64,000 nt of DNA from an uncultured Oscillospiraceae bacterium (GCA_934589525.1 CAKTOB010000004.1:44061-108060), one strand, 5' to 3'; positions 52,325 through 61,436 are shown, counted from the first letter of the stretch. The notes: generated from the sequence alone by a model not told the origin. Numbers and translations: made by a program.

Positions 52325-53587
52325 ATGACACGTTCGGAGCAGCTCTTTGAGGAAGCCCAGCGGTTTCTCCCCGGCGGGGTCAACTCTCCGGTCCGGGCCT
52401 GCCGCAGCGTGGGCACTTACCCCCGGTTCCTGCAAAAAGGGCAGGACAGCCGGGTGTGGGATGAGGATGGCAACGAGTATATTGACCTGATCTGCTCCTG
52501 GGGCCCCCTGATTCTGGGCCACTGTGAGCCCCATGTCCAGGAGGCTGTGGCTCAGGCCATGTCCAGAGGGCTAAGCTTCGGTGCCCCCACCGCCGTAGAG
52601 GTGGAGATGGCCAAGCAGGTCTGCAAAATGACCGGCCTGGAAATGGTCCGGATGGTAAACTCCGGCACCGAGGCAGTGATGTCCGCCCTGCGTCTGGCCC
52701 GTGGGGCCACCGGCCGGGGGAAGATCATCAAATTCGCCGGATGCTACCACGGCCATTCCGACTCCATGCTGGTAAAGGCCGGTTCCGGTGCCCTGACCGC
52801 CGGTACCCCGGATTCCGCCGGTGTGCCCAAGGAAATGGCCGAGGACACCCTGACGGCGGAGTTCAACGATTTGCAAAGCGTCCGGGCCCTGCTGGAGGCC
52901 AACCCCGGCCAGGTGGCGGCGGTGATCGTGGAGCCTGTGGCTGCCAATATGGGCGTGGTGCCCCCGACCCCCGGCTTCTTGCAGGGTCTGCGGCAGTTGT
53001 GTGACGAGTTTGGAAGCCTTCTGATCTTTGACGAGGTTATCACCGGCTTCCGCCTGGCCCCCGGCGGTGCTCAGCAGTATTTTGGGGTCCGGGCAGACCT
53101 GGTGACCTACGGAAAGATCATCGGCGGCGGCATGCCCGTAGGTGCCTACGGCGGCAGCCGGAAGCTCATGGAGCTGGTCGCCCCCCTGGGCCCCGTGTAC
53201 CAGGCCGGTACCCTCTCCGGAAACCCGGTGGCCATGGCGGCGGGTCTCAAGCAGCTGCAAATTCTGGACAGCCACCCGGAAATCTACCGGAAGCTGGAAG
53301 ATCTGGGTGCCATGCTCCAGGAGGGCCTGACCCAAAGGCTTAAAGATGTTCCCGCCCAGGTAAACCGGGTGGGCTCCATCGCCACGGTCTTCTTCACCGA
53401 CCGCCCCGTCACCGGCTACGCCGCTGCCCGGTCCTCGGACCCCGAAAAATTCAAAACCTGGTACTTAGGGCTTCTGAACCACGGCATCTACGCCGCCCCC
53501 AGCCAGTTTGAAGCCATGTTCCTGTCCTACGCCCACACGGAAGAACAAATCGGGGCCATTCTGAAGGCGGCGGAAGAGATTTTCTGA
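52325..53587 (+). CDS. hemL: Glutamate-1-semialdehyde 2,1-aminomutase
   Basis: 420 aa PLP enzyme that makes 5-aminolevulinate from glutamate-1-semialdehyde. Visible: FLPGGVNSPVRA, VNSGTEAVMSALRLAR, GCYHGHSD, LIFDEVITGFR and the PLP lysine in TYGKIIGGGMPVGAYGG. It begins right after the hemB stop. It is the last gene of the operon, which therefore encodes all steps from Glu-tRNA to precorrin-2. There is no hemE, hemN or hemH, so the product goes to cobalamin and sirohaem rather than protohaem here. Confidence 0.96.
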   Translation: MTRSEQLFEEAQRFLPGGVNSPVRACRSVGTYPRFLQKGQDSRVWDEDGNEYIDLICSWGPLILGHCEPHVQEAVAQAMSRGLSFGAPTAVEVEMAKQVCKMTGLEMVRMVNSGTEAVMSALRLARGATGRGKIIKFAGCYHGHSDSMLVKAGSGALTAGTPDSAGVPKEMAEDTLTAEFNDLQSVRALLEANPGQVAAVIVEPVAANMGVVPPTPGFLQGLRQLCDEFGSLLIFDEVITGFRLAPGGAQQYFGVRADLVTYGKIIGGGMPVGAYGGSRKLMELVAPLGPVYQAGTLSGNPVAMAAGLKQLQILDSHPEIYRKLEDLGAMLQEGLTQRLKDVPAQVNRVGSIATVFFTDRPVTGYAAARSSDPEKFKTWYLGLLNHGIYAAPSQFEAMFLSYAHTEEQIGAILKAAEEIF

Positions 53588-53623
53588 TAAAAAGCGCGGG
53601 ATCACTTCTTGATGCCACGTCCC

Positions 53624-54055
53624 GAATACAACCCGTGTGGATGAACGGAACCACGCAATGTAGCGGCGATGATCCATCGCCAAGCAACGTAACGAATACA
53701 GCCCGTGTGGTTGTATGGTATTACCTATCGACCTGTCATCCCGACCGAGTGAAACGAGCGGAGGGATCTTCTCAAGCAGCAAGTTTTACCTTACGCAGGT
53801 TCTTTTTGCTACTTGAGTAGATTCCTCCGCTCGCTAACGCTAAGGCCTAAATGACAGGCGTTTTTCATTTATTGTTACAAATTCAAATGTACAACGTATA
53901 TGGCGGCAGATTGCCGCCGCTACACCCGTTACGTCAAACGGTACACGCAATGTAGCGGCGATGATTCATCGCCATGCCACGCAACGAATACAACCTGTGC
54001 GGTTGAACGGAATCACGCAATGTAGGGGCGGCTACCGTCCCCTACGGTGGTTCCT
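53624..54055 (-). repeat. Composite intergenic repeat, copy B, inverted relative to copy A (core 53735-53855)
   Basis: The block is the reverse complement of 5213-5585. Both its palindromic core (GTCATCCCGACCGAG ... GGCCTAAATGAC) and its arms (for example TTACAAATTCAAATGTACAACG) match in inverted order. More CGCAATGTAGCGGCGATGA and GAATACAACC units follow to about 54055, ending GTAGGGGCGGCTACCGTCCCC, which is itself palindromic. No gene is supported between hemL and 54074. Confidence 0.85.
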
Positions 54056-54073
54056 TTGCGCTGATACGTTCCC

Positions 54074-54532
54074 TTATTTTCCAAACAGCCGGTTAAAGGC
54101 CGTGGTGGTTTTTTCCATTTGCTGGACCGTGGCTTCCAGGGATTTTACCAGCTCGTTCAGCTCCTCAATGTCCAGCTCCTGGAGCTTTTTGGCGGCCTCC
54201 GTCAGGGCCAGGATGCCTTCGTTGACAGCGTCGATGTCGGCTTCCGCCAGGTTTTCCGCGGCGCCCTTCAAAGAGTCGATGGCTTCATTGATGGTCTTGC
54301 TGTCCAAATCTTCCAGCTGGGCGGCGGTGTTTTGTACGGACAGGAGGATGGCGTTGACCTTGTCCAGGTCTACCCCCCGGAACATGCGGCTGAGGTGGTT
54401 TACCTGAACAGCGGCGAAAATCCCGCCGATCAGCAGCAGGGCAAGAAGTAGCGCCAGGAGCCCTGTCTGGATTTTCATCCACAGCAGCAGAGGGTTCTTA
54501 TCTTTAGTTTCCGTCAAAGCTTTTTCTTCCAT
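54074..54532 (-). CDS. Membrane-anchored coiled-coil protein, unknown function
   Basis: 152 aa. A short cytoplasmic N-terminus, one transmembrane helix (about 21-43, LLALLLALLLIGGIFAAV) and a long amphipathic helical region (about 55-145) with heptad-like repeats (LEDLDSKTINEAIDSLKGA, LAEADIDAVNEGILALTEA, LQELDIEELNELVKSLEA). No known family. It starts 16 bp after the LysR gene in the same direction, behind GGAGCGG, so the two are probably co-transcribed. Confidence 0.75.
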   Translation of the reverse strand: MEEKALTETKDKNPLLLWMKIQTGLLALLLALLLIGGIFAAVQVNHLSRMFRGVDLDKVNAILLSVQNTAAQLEDLDSKTINEAIDSLKGAAENLAEADIDAVNEGILALTEAAKKLQELDIEELNELVKSLEATVQQMEKTTTAFNRLFGK

Positions 54533-54548
54533 TTTGACCGCTCCTTTT

Positions 54549-55469
54549 TTATGTATTTTCTTTCTGTAGGTACTGCTCCATTTCCCGCAGGAAGGTCTGG
54601 CCGATCTCGTCTAGCTGGGTGTTTTTTTGCAGGATGTAGCCGATTTCCATTTTGGCGTTCTGGTTGTCCTTGTCCTCCCGGTAGGGGACGGCCAGATAGT
54701 CGGTGCCGTTTAATTCCTGGCAGATGATGCCGGAGCACAGGGTGAAGCCGTTGAGGCCGATCATCAGGTTCAGCATGGTGGCCCGGTCCGTGGCCCGGAT
54801 CATCTGGGGGTATTCCCGCTCGGAAAGAATTTCCTCAGCAAAGTAAGAGGAGCTCTGGTCCCCCTGCTCAAAGCACAGGCAGGGGTACTGACAAAGCTCC
54901 TCCATGGAGATGGAGGTATTGTGGGCCAAGGGGTGGCCTTTCCACAAATAGACGTAGGCGCTGCATTCAACGAGAGGCTTAAATTCCAGCCGGTTTTCCG
55001 CCAAGAGCTTGTTGAGCACCGTCCGGTTGTGCCGGGAGCGGAAGAGGATGCCAATGTCGCTGCGGCGCTGGGCCACGTCCAATATCACGTCAATGGTCCG
55101 GGTCTCCCGGATGGCGTATTCAAACCGGCTGGCATCAAACTGCCGCACGGTTTCCACAAAGGCCTTGGTCACAAAGGAATAGTGCTGGGTGGACACGCCG
55201 AAGATCCGCTTTTTGGGCCGCAGGTATTCCTGCTCCATGAGCTCATACTGCTGATAGATCTGCCGGGCGTAGTGCAAAAACCGCCGCCCCTCGTTGGTCA
55301 GGGTCACGCCCCGGTTGCTCCGGTTGAAAATCGTGACCCCCACCTCCTGCTCCAATTCCTGGATGGCCCCGGTCAGTGCCGGCTGCGTCACATACAGCTG
55401 CTCCGCCGCCCGATTCATCGACCCGGTTTCGGCAATGGTAAGACAGTAGCGTATTTGCTGTAACGTCAT
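54549..55469 (-). CDS. LysR-type transcriptional regulator
   Basis: 306 aa. N-terminal winged HTH (residues 1-60: LQQIRYCLTIAETGSMNRAAEQLYVTQPALTGAIQELEQ), linker helix, then a periplasmic-binding-protein-like effector domain (about 90-295). ATG 55469 is preceded by AAGGAG at 5 nt. It lies in the same orientation just downstream of metY, which it may regulate in response to a sulphur-amino-acid metabolite. The effector is unknown. Confidence 0.88.
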   Translation of the reverse strand: MTLQQIRYCLTIAETGSMNRAAEQLYVTQPALTGAIQELEQEVGVTIFNRSNRGVTLTNEGRRFLHYARQIYQQYELMEQEYLRPKKRIFGVSTQHYSFVTKAFVETVRQFDASRFEYAIRETRTIDVILDVAQRRSDIGILFRSRHNRTVLNKLLAENRLEFKPLVECSAYVYLWKGHPLAHNTSISMEELCQYPCLCFEQGDQSSSYFAEEILSEREYPQMIRATDRATMLNLMIGLNGFTLCSGIICQELNGTDYLAVPYREDKDNQNAKMEIGYILQKNTQLDEIGQTFLREMEQYLQKENT

Positions 55470-55485
55470 AGTAGCTCCTTCGTCG

Positions 55486-55518
55486 CAATGGACAATTGAC
55501 AATGGACAATTGACAATG
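55486..55518. repeat. ATTGACAATGG repeat array, second site
   Basis: Three units of the CAATGGACAATTGA type directly upstream of the LysR gene, in the orientation of 5157-5187. Confidence 0.8.
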
Positions 55519-55601
55519 CCCCGCAACTCAACGGAAAGTCAAACTAAAAAGTGGACTGTCGCATTTTTGGATTATTTAAATTGATTTTCGAAGAAAATAC
55601 C

Positions 55602-55640
55602 ACAATTGTCAACTGTAAATTGTCAATTGTCAATTTTTTT
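55602..55640. repeat. Inverted ATTGTCAATTG array, third site, possible terminator arm for metY
   Basis: TTGTCAATTGTCAATTT units are the reverse complement of the array at 55486-55518. Together they could fold across the metY-lysR gap. A T-tract follows on the plus strand. Confidence 0.7.
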
Positions 55641-55670
55641 AACGGTATCCCGCCGGAAATAACAGTAGGC

Positions 55671-56954
55671 TTACCGCACCGCATTCAGCGCCTGGTCCAA
55701 ATCCTCCAGAATATCGTCGATGTGTTCCGTGCCGATGGACAGGCGGATGGTGTTTTGGTAGATGCCCACGTCGTTTAGCTCTTGCTCGGTGAGCTGGGCG
55801 TGGGTGGTGGAGGCGGGGTGGATGACCAGGCTCTTGACGTCGGCCACGTTTGCCAGGAGGCTGAAGACCTTCAAATGGTCCACAAACCGGAAGGCCTCTT
55901 CCCGGCCGCCCTTGATCTGGATGGTGAAGATGGAAGCGCCGCCCTTGGGGAAGTATTTCTCATACAGGGCATGGTCCGGATGGTCCGGCAGACTGGGGTG
56001 GTTCACCTTTTCCACCATGGGGTGATGGGACAGGAACTCCACCACCTTTTTGGTGTTCTCCCCGTGGCGTTCCAGCCGGAGGGACAGGGTTTCCGTGCCC
56101 TGGAGCAGCAGGAAAGCGGCAAAGGGGCTGATGCAGGCGCCCTCATCCCGGAGTAGAATGGCCCGGACGTAGGTGACGAAGGGGGCCTTGGGGGCGGCTT
56201 CCGTAAAGCAGACCCCGTGGTAGCTGGGGTTGGGCTGGGAGAGCCAGGGGTATTTGCCGCTGCCTGCCCAATCGTAAGTACCGGCATCTACTAAGATGCC
56301 GCCCAAGGTGGTGCCGTGGCCGCCGATGAACTTGGTGGCGGAGTGGACAACCACATCGGCCCCGTGTTCAATGGGCCGGATCAGGTAGGGGGTGCCGAAG
56401 GTGTTGTCAATGACCAGGGGCAGACCGTGGCGGTGGGCAATGGCGGCGATGGCATCAATATCCGGAATGTCCGAATTGGGGTTTCCCAAAGTCTCAATAT
56501 AAATGGCCTTGGTGTTGGGCTGGACCGCCTGTTCCACCTCTTCCAAATCGTGGACATCCACAAAGCTGGCGGTAATGCCCCACTGGGGCAGGGTGTGGGC
56601 CAGAAGATTGCTGGTGCCGCCGTAGATGGTCTTCTGGGCCACGATGTGCTCCCCCTGACGGGCAAGCGCCTGGATGGCATAGGTGATGGCGGCTGCGCCG
56701 GAGGCCACGGCCAAGGCGGCAGTACCTCCCTCCAGGGCGGCGATCCGTTTTTCAAAGACCTCCTGGGTGGAGTTGGTGAGCCGCCCGTAGATGTTGCCGG
56801 ACTGGCTCAGGCTGAACCGGTCCGCCGCGTCCTGGCAGCTGGGGAACACATAGGAGGTGGTGGCATAAATGGGTACTGCCCGGGCATCGCTAGCAGGATC
56901 GGCCTGCTCCTGGCCCACATGCAGCTGCATGGTTTCAAAACGGTATCCGCTCAT
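55671..56954 (-). CDS. metY: O-acetylhomoserine sulfhydrylase (homocysteine synthase)
   Basis: 427 aa cystathionine-synthase-family PLP enzyme that makes homocysteine from O-acetylhomoserine and sulphide. Visible: the ETMQLHVGQE start, ATTSYVF, YGRLTNSTQEVFEKRIAALEGG, TLGNPNSDI, IDNTFGTPYL and the PLP lysine in VHSATKFIGGHG, plus HPASTTHAQL near the C-terminus. Length fits MetY. GAGGG precedes the ATG. No S-box or T-box leader is recognisable. Confidence 0.94.
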   Translation of the reverse strand: MSGYRFETMQLHVGQEQADPASDARAVPIYATTSYVFPSCQDAADRFSLSQSGNIYGRLTNSTQEVFEKRIAALEGGTAALAVASGAAAITYAIQALARQGEHIVAQKTIYGGTSNLLAHTLPQWGITASFVDVHDLEEVEQAVQPNTKAIYIETLGNPNSDIPDIDAIAAIAHRHGLPLVIDNTFGTPYLIRPIEHGADVVVHSATKFIGGHGTTLGGILVDAGTYDWAGSGKYPWLSQPNPSYHGVCFTEAAPKAPFVTYVRAILLRDEGACISPFAAFLLLQGTETLSLRLERHGENTKKVVEFLSHHPMVEKVNHPSLPDHPDHALYEKYFPKGGASIFTIQIKGGREEAFRFVDHLKVFSLLANVADVKSLVIHPASTTHAQLTEQELNDVGIYQNTIRLSIGTEHIDDILEDLDQALNAVR

Positions 56955-57067
56955 AGGGGAACCCTCTTTTCTGTAAAGTGTGATTTCTTTGGAAAACAGG
57001 CAGAAACTGGGGCTTTTACAACAAGAACGACCCGGAAAGTGCCTTGCTTTCCAATTCTTACAGTCCC

Positions 57068-57096
57068 ATTATATCGGCCTTTTCCCATGAAGTCAA
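57068..57096 (-). promoter_or_regulatory. Sigma-A promoter of metY
   Basis: On the minus strand: TTGACT (57096-57091), 17-bp spacer, consensus TATAAT (57073-57068). It leaves a leader of about 105 nt without a recognised riboswitch. Confidence 0.82.
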
Positions 57097-57137
57097 TGCA
57101 AGAAATCAAATCGCCCGCTATTATTTGGACTGATAGC

Positions 57138-57178
57138 AAAAGCCCCGCTGCCGTGGGCAAGACGTTATTGGGGCTTTT
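57138..57178. terminator. AAAAGCCCC / GGGGCTTTT hairpin
   Basis: Perfect 9-bp stem with a 23-nt loop, bounded by A-rich and T-rich tails, in the divergent gap between metY and the small membrane protein. It may insulate the two transcription units or be a repeat arm. Confidence 0.5.
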
Positions 57179-57218
57179 ATATATTTCAAAGATGCGGTAG
57201 AATTGTTCATAGACTTTA

Positions 57219-57227
57219 TGGTATAAT
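57219..57227 (+). promoter_or_regulatory. Extended -10 promoter for the small membrane protein
   Basis: TGGTATAAT fits an extended -10 (TG-n-TATAAT) 50 bp before the ATG at 57277. The -35 region (AGAATT) is weak. Confidence 0.55.
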
Positions 57228-57276
57228 TCAGGAGAAGAAGCGGTCAGGAAATCAGATTTTACAGGAGGCGGACTGC

Positions 57277-57591
57277 ATGGACCAATTGAAAAAGAATATC
57301 GTTTTCTATCTGCTGTTGCTGATGGATTTTTATATCGTTCCATGGTTTATAAAAGATACAGGAAGCGCAATGCTTGTCATGTTGGTGGTGATCCCTCTGA
57401 TATGCTTCATCATTTCTTTTTTTTACGGAATCAGAAACGGTTTTGACCTTTGCTATATCGGCATTGTCGCAGTGATGTTTGCACCGTCTATATTCATCTT
57501 TTATAACGCAAGCGCATGGGTTTATATAGTAGCATACGCAGTTATTGCATTGCTCGGAAATGTAATAGCACTACCGTTCAGAAAAAGATAA
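57277..57591 (+). CDS. Small integral membrane protein, unknown
   Basis: 104 aa with about three or four hydrophobic helices (8-25, 32-52, 57-74, 80-98) and a basic C-terminal end (FRKR). An AGGAGG ribosome site precedes the ATG. It lies upstream of the alpha/beta hydrolase in the same direction. The family was not recognised. Codon use is more AT-rich than the surrounding operons, suggesting recent acquisition together with the hydrolase. Confidence 0.65.
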   Translation: MDQLKKNIVFYLLLLMDFYIVPWFIKDTGSAMLVMLVVIPLICFIISFFYGIRNGFDLCYIGIVAVMFAPSIFIFYNASAWVYIVAYAVIALLGNVIALPFRKR

Positions 57592-57619
57592 CTTCCGGCT
57601 TGCCAAGCAGAACACAAAA
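57586..57619 (+). repeat. 34-bp direct repeat, left copy
   Basis: Begins AGATAACTTCCGGCTTGCC and ends ACACAAAA. It overlaps the stop of the small membrane protein and matches 58473-58506 with one C/T difference. The two copies bracket the hydrolase gene. Confidence 0.85.
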
Positions 57620-57655
57620 TGGAGCAACAAATCGGAATTTGCGGAGGAAGTTCAG

Positions 57656-58471
57656 ATGAAAGAAGAAACGTTGGATACTCGTTGCGGAACGATTCACTAT
57701 TGGGCAAGCGTGTCAAACCCGGATGGGGTCACACTTGTTTTTCTGCCGGGACTGACTGCGGATCATAGATTGTTTGATAAGCAAATCCAGTATTTTGAGA
57801 ACAAGTATAACCTTTTAGTATGGGATGCACCGGCACACGCTTCCTCCTGGCCGTTCCGGTTTGATTTTGATTTGTTCGATAAGGCAAAATGGCTGAATGA
57901 TATATTGGAACAAGAAAGGATCACCAGACCCGTCATTGTTGGACAATCCATGGGTGGATATGTGGGACAGGCTTACGCACAGCTTTACCCGGACAACATG
58001 ACGGGTTTTGTCTCCATTGACTCCGCACCGCTGCAACGAAGCTATGTGACGGCAGTTGAAATCTGGCTTTTGAAACGGATGGAACCGGTATATGCGCACT
58101 ATCCATGGAAGTGGCTCCTGAAATCAGGGTCAGAAGGTGTTTCCACGTCTGATTACGGTAGAAATCTTATGCGTGAAATAATGATGACTTATGACGGAAA
58201 CCAGAAACGCTACGCACAAATAGCCGGACATGGTTTTCGCATTTTGGCAGCGGCAATGGAAAAGAATCTTCCATACGAAATCAAGTGTCCGGCTTTGCTG
58301 ATATGCGGCACACAAGATCACGCAGGCTCGTGTATACGGTACAACAAAGCATGGCATCGCAATGCAAAAATCCCTTTGATGTGGATAGAGGGGGCCGGAC
58401 ATAATTCCAATACAGACAAACCTGAACAGATCAATCGTTTGATAGAAGAATTTGTTTCGAATGATTTATAA
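57656..58471 (+). CDS. Alpha/beta-hydrolase
   Basis: 271 aa. Oxyanion-hole region LPGLTADHRLF, nucleophile elbow GQSMGG (Ser98), acid in ICGTQDHAG and His in EGAGHNSN: a complete catalytic triad. No signal peptide. The substrate is unknown. GGAGG lies 8 nt upstream. It is relatively AT-rich and bounded by 34-bp direct repeats, so it looks like an inserted cassette. Confidence 0.85.
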   Translation: MKEETLDTRCGTIHYWASVSNPDGVTLVFLPGLTADHRLFDKQIQYFENKYNLLVWDAPAHASSWPFRFDFDLFDKAKWLNDILEQERITRPVIVGQSMGGYVGQAYAQLYPDNMTGFVSIDSAPLQRSYVTAVEIWLLKRMEPVYAHYPWKWLLKSGSEGVSTSDYGRNLMREIMMTYDGNQKRYAQIAGHGFRILAAAMEKNLPYEIKCPALLICGTQDHAGSCIRYNKAWHRNAKIPLMWIEGAGHNSNTDKPEQINRLIEEFVSNDL

Positions 58472-58472
58472 C

Positions 58473-58506
58473 AGATAACTTCCGGCTTGCTAAGCAGAAC
58501 ACAAAA
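58473..58506 (+). repeat. 34-bp direct repeat, right copy
   Basis: Same sequence as 57586-57619 except for one C/T difference. It starts 2 bp after the hydrolase stop. Confidence 0.85.
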
Positions 58507-58524
58507 ACCAAATACCAAACCCCA

Positions 58525-58566
58525 GGTCGCCCGCCGGACACAATGCGCAAAAGCGGGCGGCCTTTT
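58525..58566 (+). terminator. Terminator after the hydrolase
   Basis: GGTCGCCCGC / GCGGGCGGCC (10 bp, one G-T pair), 18-nt loop, followed by TTTT. Confidence 0.55.
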
Positions 58567-58631
58567 GCTGTCGCTGTTCCGAAAAGATGGTCACAAAAGC
58601 CCCCTCTCCGGGTTTGGAGAGGGGGTGCGGT

Positions 58632-59315
58632 TCAGTTTCCCAGGTTCAGGAAGTCTGCCGGGTCCATGGGCATGTCCTGGTAGGTCACGGAAAAGTGGAC
58701 GTGAGGCCCCAGGGCCGTTTCTGCCAGGGCGGTGGTGCCCACGGTGCCGATGGTCTGCCCCAAGTCTACCCGGTCGCCGGGGCTGAATGTTTCGGCGGTT
58801 TCCAGCCCTGCGTAGGTGGTTTCATAGCCGCCGGTGTGCCGCAGCACCAGGGTCAGGCCCATGAGGCCGTCGTCCTGTAGGGAGACCACCGTTCCCTCTG
58901 CTGCGGCCTTCACTTGGGTACCCTCCTGGGCGGTGTAGTCCACGCCGTTGTGGACCCGCCAGTCCCGGGTGGTTTCATTGTAGCTCAGGGCATCCATGCT
59001 GTAAAGCACCGTTTGGTCTCCCTCCACCGGCGGGGCCGTTACCAGTCCCTTGGGGGCTGGCTTCTGGGTGGCCGCCGGGACAGTGGGGGCGGTTGCCGCT
59101 TTCTGGGGCGGCTTCTGGGTTTCCGTAGGGGAAACCGTGGGTTCCGGCTGGGAAGCGTATTCCAAAACCGGCTGGGTCTCCACCAGGGAGACCTGTTTTA
59201 CCTGCTTGTGATTGTTCCGGTATACATAGCCTGCGGTCCCGATGGCTGCCGCACACAGGACCAGGGCGATGTAGTAGCCCTTTCCTCCGATTCGGGAGTT
59301 TTTATGATCGCGCAT
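58632..59315 (-). CDS. SpoIIQ-like M23 family peptidoglycan peptidase
   Basis: 227 aa. Transmembrane helix (about 13-32), a Pro/Thr-rich stalk (about 45-100) and a C-terminal LytM/M23 domain (about 105-220). The zinc ligands are present: His122 and Asp126 in VHNGVDY, His205 and His207 in PHVHFSV. Domain order, size and the RVHNGVDYTAQEGTQVKAAAEG block resemble clostridial SpoIIQ, the forespore partner of SpoIIIAH in engulfment, which unlike B. subtilis SpoIIQ keeps its zinc site. ATG 59315 follows GGAGG by 9 nt. It could also be another cell-wall M23 protein, since no sigma-F promoter is evident. Confidence 0.78.
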   Translation of the reverse strand: MRDHKNSRIGGKGYYIALVLCAAAIGTAGYVYRNNHKQVKQVSLVETQPVLEYASQPEPTVSPTETQKPPQKAATAPTVPAATQKPAPKGLVTAPPVEGDQTVLYSMDALSYNETTRDWRVHNGVDYTAQEGTQVKAAAEGTVVSLQDDGLMGLTLVLRHTGGYETTYAGLETAETFSPGDRVDLGQTIGTVGTTALAETALGPHVHFSVTYQDMPMDPADFLNLGN

Positions 59316-59423
59316 TTTTTTGCACCTCCGAGGAGGAGTATCCCCGGAATTTTTTACATTTAATCCAATAGTACGGGCAAAATAAGAAAAATCTTTTGTG
59401 AACATTTTATGATGAAAATATTA

Positions 59424-59451
59424 TTGACAATAGGGGAAAATGCGATATAGT
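59424..59451 (+). promoter_or_regulatory. Sigma-A promoter of potABCD
   Basis: TTGACA (59424-59429), 16-bp spacer, TATAGT (59446-59451), about 50 bp ahead of potA. Confidence 0.72.
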
Positions 59452-59503
59452 TATACTGTCATTTTACGACATAAAATACAAGAAAAAGAAACGGGGGAGG
59501 ATA

Positions 59504-60625
59504 ATGTCCAAGGAACTCATCAGGCTCCGGGATCTTACCATGGAGTTCGACGGGGAGCGCATTCTCGACGGCATCAATCTTTACATCAACGATCACGAAT
59601 TCTTAACCTTGCTGGGCCCCTCCGGCTGCGGCAAAACCACCACGCTGCGAATTATCGGCGGCTTTTTAACGCCTACATCCGGCACGGTGACATTTGACGG
59701 AAAGACGATCAATGATGTCCCGCCTTACAAGCGGCAGATCAACACGGTTTTTCAGCGATATGCGTTGTTCCCACACCTGGATGTTTATGACAACGTGGCC
59801 TTTGGTCTTAAAATCCACAAGGTTCCCAAAGCGGAGATCGACCAGCGGGTGCGGGAAATGCTGGAAATCGTCAGTCTCAAGGGTTATGAAAACCGGCGAA
59901 TCGACGCCCTCTCCGGCGGCCAGCAGCAGCGTGTGGCCATTGCCCGTGCTCTGGTAAATCGCCCCAAGGTCCTGCTTTTGGATGAGCCGTTGGGTGCATT
60001 GGACCTGCGACTGCGCAAGGATATGCAGAACGAACTCAAGCGCATTCAGCAGGCCATGGGCATTACCTTTATTTATGTGACCCACGATCAGGAGGAAGCG
60101 CTTTCCATGTCCGATACCATTGTGGTCATGGACAAGGGCCGCATCCAGCAGATCGGCAAACCCGAAGATATTTATAACGAGCCCAAAAACGCTTTCGTGG
60201 CGGACTTCATCGGAGAAAGCAACATTCTCGACGGTGTCATGCTGGAAGATTTCCGGGTGCGGTTCTTTGGCCGTACCTTTATCTGCGTGGACAAGGGCTT
60301 CCAGAAAGACGAACCTGTGGACGTGGTTATCCGTCCTGAGGATATTGACATCGTTCCCGTGGACCAGGGCCATCTGGTGGGTACGGTGACCAGTGTCACC
60401 TTCAAGGGCCTGAACTATGACATCATCGTAGAATTCAAGGGCTTTAAGTGGCTGATTCAAACCACCGATTTCCATGCGGTGGGTTCTACCATCGGCATTC
60501 GGCTGAACCCGGAGGACATTCACATCATGCACAAGAGTGAATACTCCGGCATGTTTGGAGACTACAGCTCCTACTCCGCGGAGTATGACGAGCTGACGGA
60601 GGATGCCGGGAATGAAGAAGACTAA
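59504..60625 (+). CDS. potA: Spermidine/putrescine ABC transporter ATP-binding protein
   Basis: 373 aa. Walker [10 protein letters not shown]-loop QRYALFPH, signature LSGGQQQR, Walker [12 protein letters not shown] and H-loop YVTHDQEEA. The C-terminal TOBE domain (about 280-350) is typical of polyamine/iron-type importers. It powers uptake through PotB and PotC. GGGAGG precedes the ATG. First gene of a complete potABCD operon. Confidence 0.93.
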   Translation: MSKELIRLRDLTMEFDGERILDGINLYINDHEFLTLLGPSGCGKTTTLRIIGGFLTPTSGTVTFDGKTINDVPPYKRQINTVFQRYALFPHLDVYDNVAFGLKIHKVPKAEIDQRVREMLEIVSLKGYENRRIDALSGGQQQRVAIARALVNRPKVLLLDEPLGALDLRLRKDMQNELKRIQQAMGITFIYVTHDQEEALSMSDTIVVMDKGRIQQIGKPEDIYNEPKNAFVADFIGESNILDGVMLEDFRVRFFGRTFICVDKGFQKDEPVDVVIRPEDIDIVPVDQGHLVGTVTSVTFKGLNYDIIVEFKGFKWLIQTTDFHAVGSTIGIRLNPEDIHIMHKSEYSGMFGDYSSYSAEYDELTEDAGNEED

Positions 60626-61436
60626 GTCCCTGCTGCTCAGCACCCCCTACCTTGTGTGGATGGTGGTGTTTACCCTGATCCCTCTGGGGGTGGTGGCTTA
60701 CTACGCCCTGACAGACCCGGCCACCGGGGCCTTCTCCCTGGGGAACATCAAAAACCTGGGCATGTATATGCCGGTGCTGTGGAAGTCCATTGTCTATTCC
60801 CTGGTGTCCGCCTGCATCTGCCTGGTGCTGGGCTATCCTGTGGCCTACTTCATTGCCCACTGCGGCCACACCACCCAGAAGTTTTTGTACATGCTGGTGA
60901 TGCTGCCCATGTGCATGAGTTTTTTGCTGCGGACTCTGGCCTGGGTGGGGCTATTGCAGGATACGGGTATTATCAATTCGCTGTTGGTGCGGCTGGGCCT
61001 TCCCCGGCTGACCCTGATCCGCACCCCGGCGGCGGTGGTGCTGGGCATGGTGTATAACTATTTGCCCTATATGATTTTGCCCCTCTACGCCACCATTCTC
61101 AAAATCGACCGGCGGCTCATTGAAGCGGCGGAGGATTTGGGCTGCACCCCCAGCCAGACCTTCTGCCGGGTGATCCTGCCCCTCAGCATGCCCGGCATTC
61201 TCTCCGGCATGACCATGGTCTTTGTGCCGGCGGTGTCCACCTTCTATATTTCCCAAAAGCTGGGCGGCACCGACACGGTGCTGATCGGTGACGTGATCGA
61301 GCGCCAGTTCAAGCAGGGTAACAACCCCAACCTGGGGGCGGCTCTCAGCCTGGTGCTGATGCTGCTGGTCTTCGTGTGCACCGGCATTATGAACCGCTTC
61401 GGCGGTGACGAGGCGGAAGGCGGTGTGGTGGTATGA
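60612..61436 (+). CDS. potB: Spermidine/putrescine ABC transporter permease PotB
   Basis: 274 aa with six predicted membrane helices and the permease EAA loop ([20 protein letters not shown]) that contacts PotA. Its start lies inside the last codons of potA; ATG 60612 is preferred because GGAGG lies 9 nt upstream, whereas ATG 60603 directly abuts it. Overlaps potC by 4 bp. Confidence 0.92.
   Translation: MKKTKSLLLSTPYLVWMVVFTLIPLGVVAYYALTDPATGAFSLGNIKNLGMYMPVLWKSIVYSLVSACICLVLGYPVAYFIAHCGHTTQKFLYMLVMLPMCMSFLLRTLAWVGLLQDTGIINSLLVRLGLPRLTLIRTPAAVVLGMVYNYLPYMILPLYATILKIDRRLIEAAEDLGCTPSQTFCRVILPLSMPGILSGMTMVFVPAVSTFYISQKLGGTDTVLIGDVIERQFKQGNNPNLGAALSLVLMLLVFVCTGIMNRFGGDEAEGGVVV

Noticed and set aside
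56955..57067. SAM or T-box riboswitch in the metY leader
   Set aside because: The leader lacks the S-box core and the T-box consensus; only a plain promoter and ribosome site are recognisable.
57586..58506. Integron gene cassette with attC sites
   Set aside because: The repeats are direct and lack the paired R'/R'' core sites; no integron integrase is nearby.
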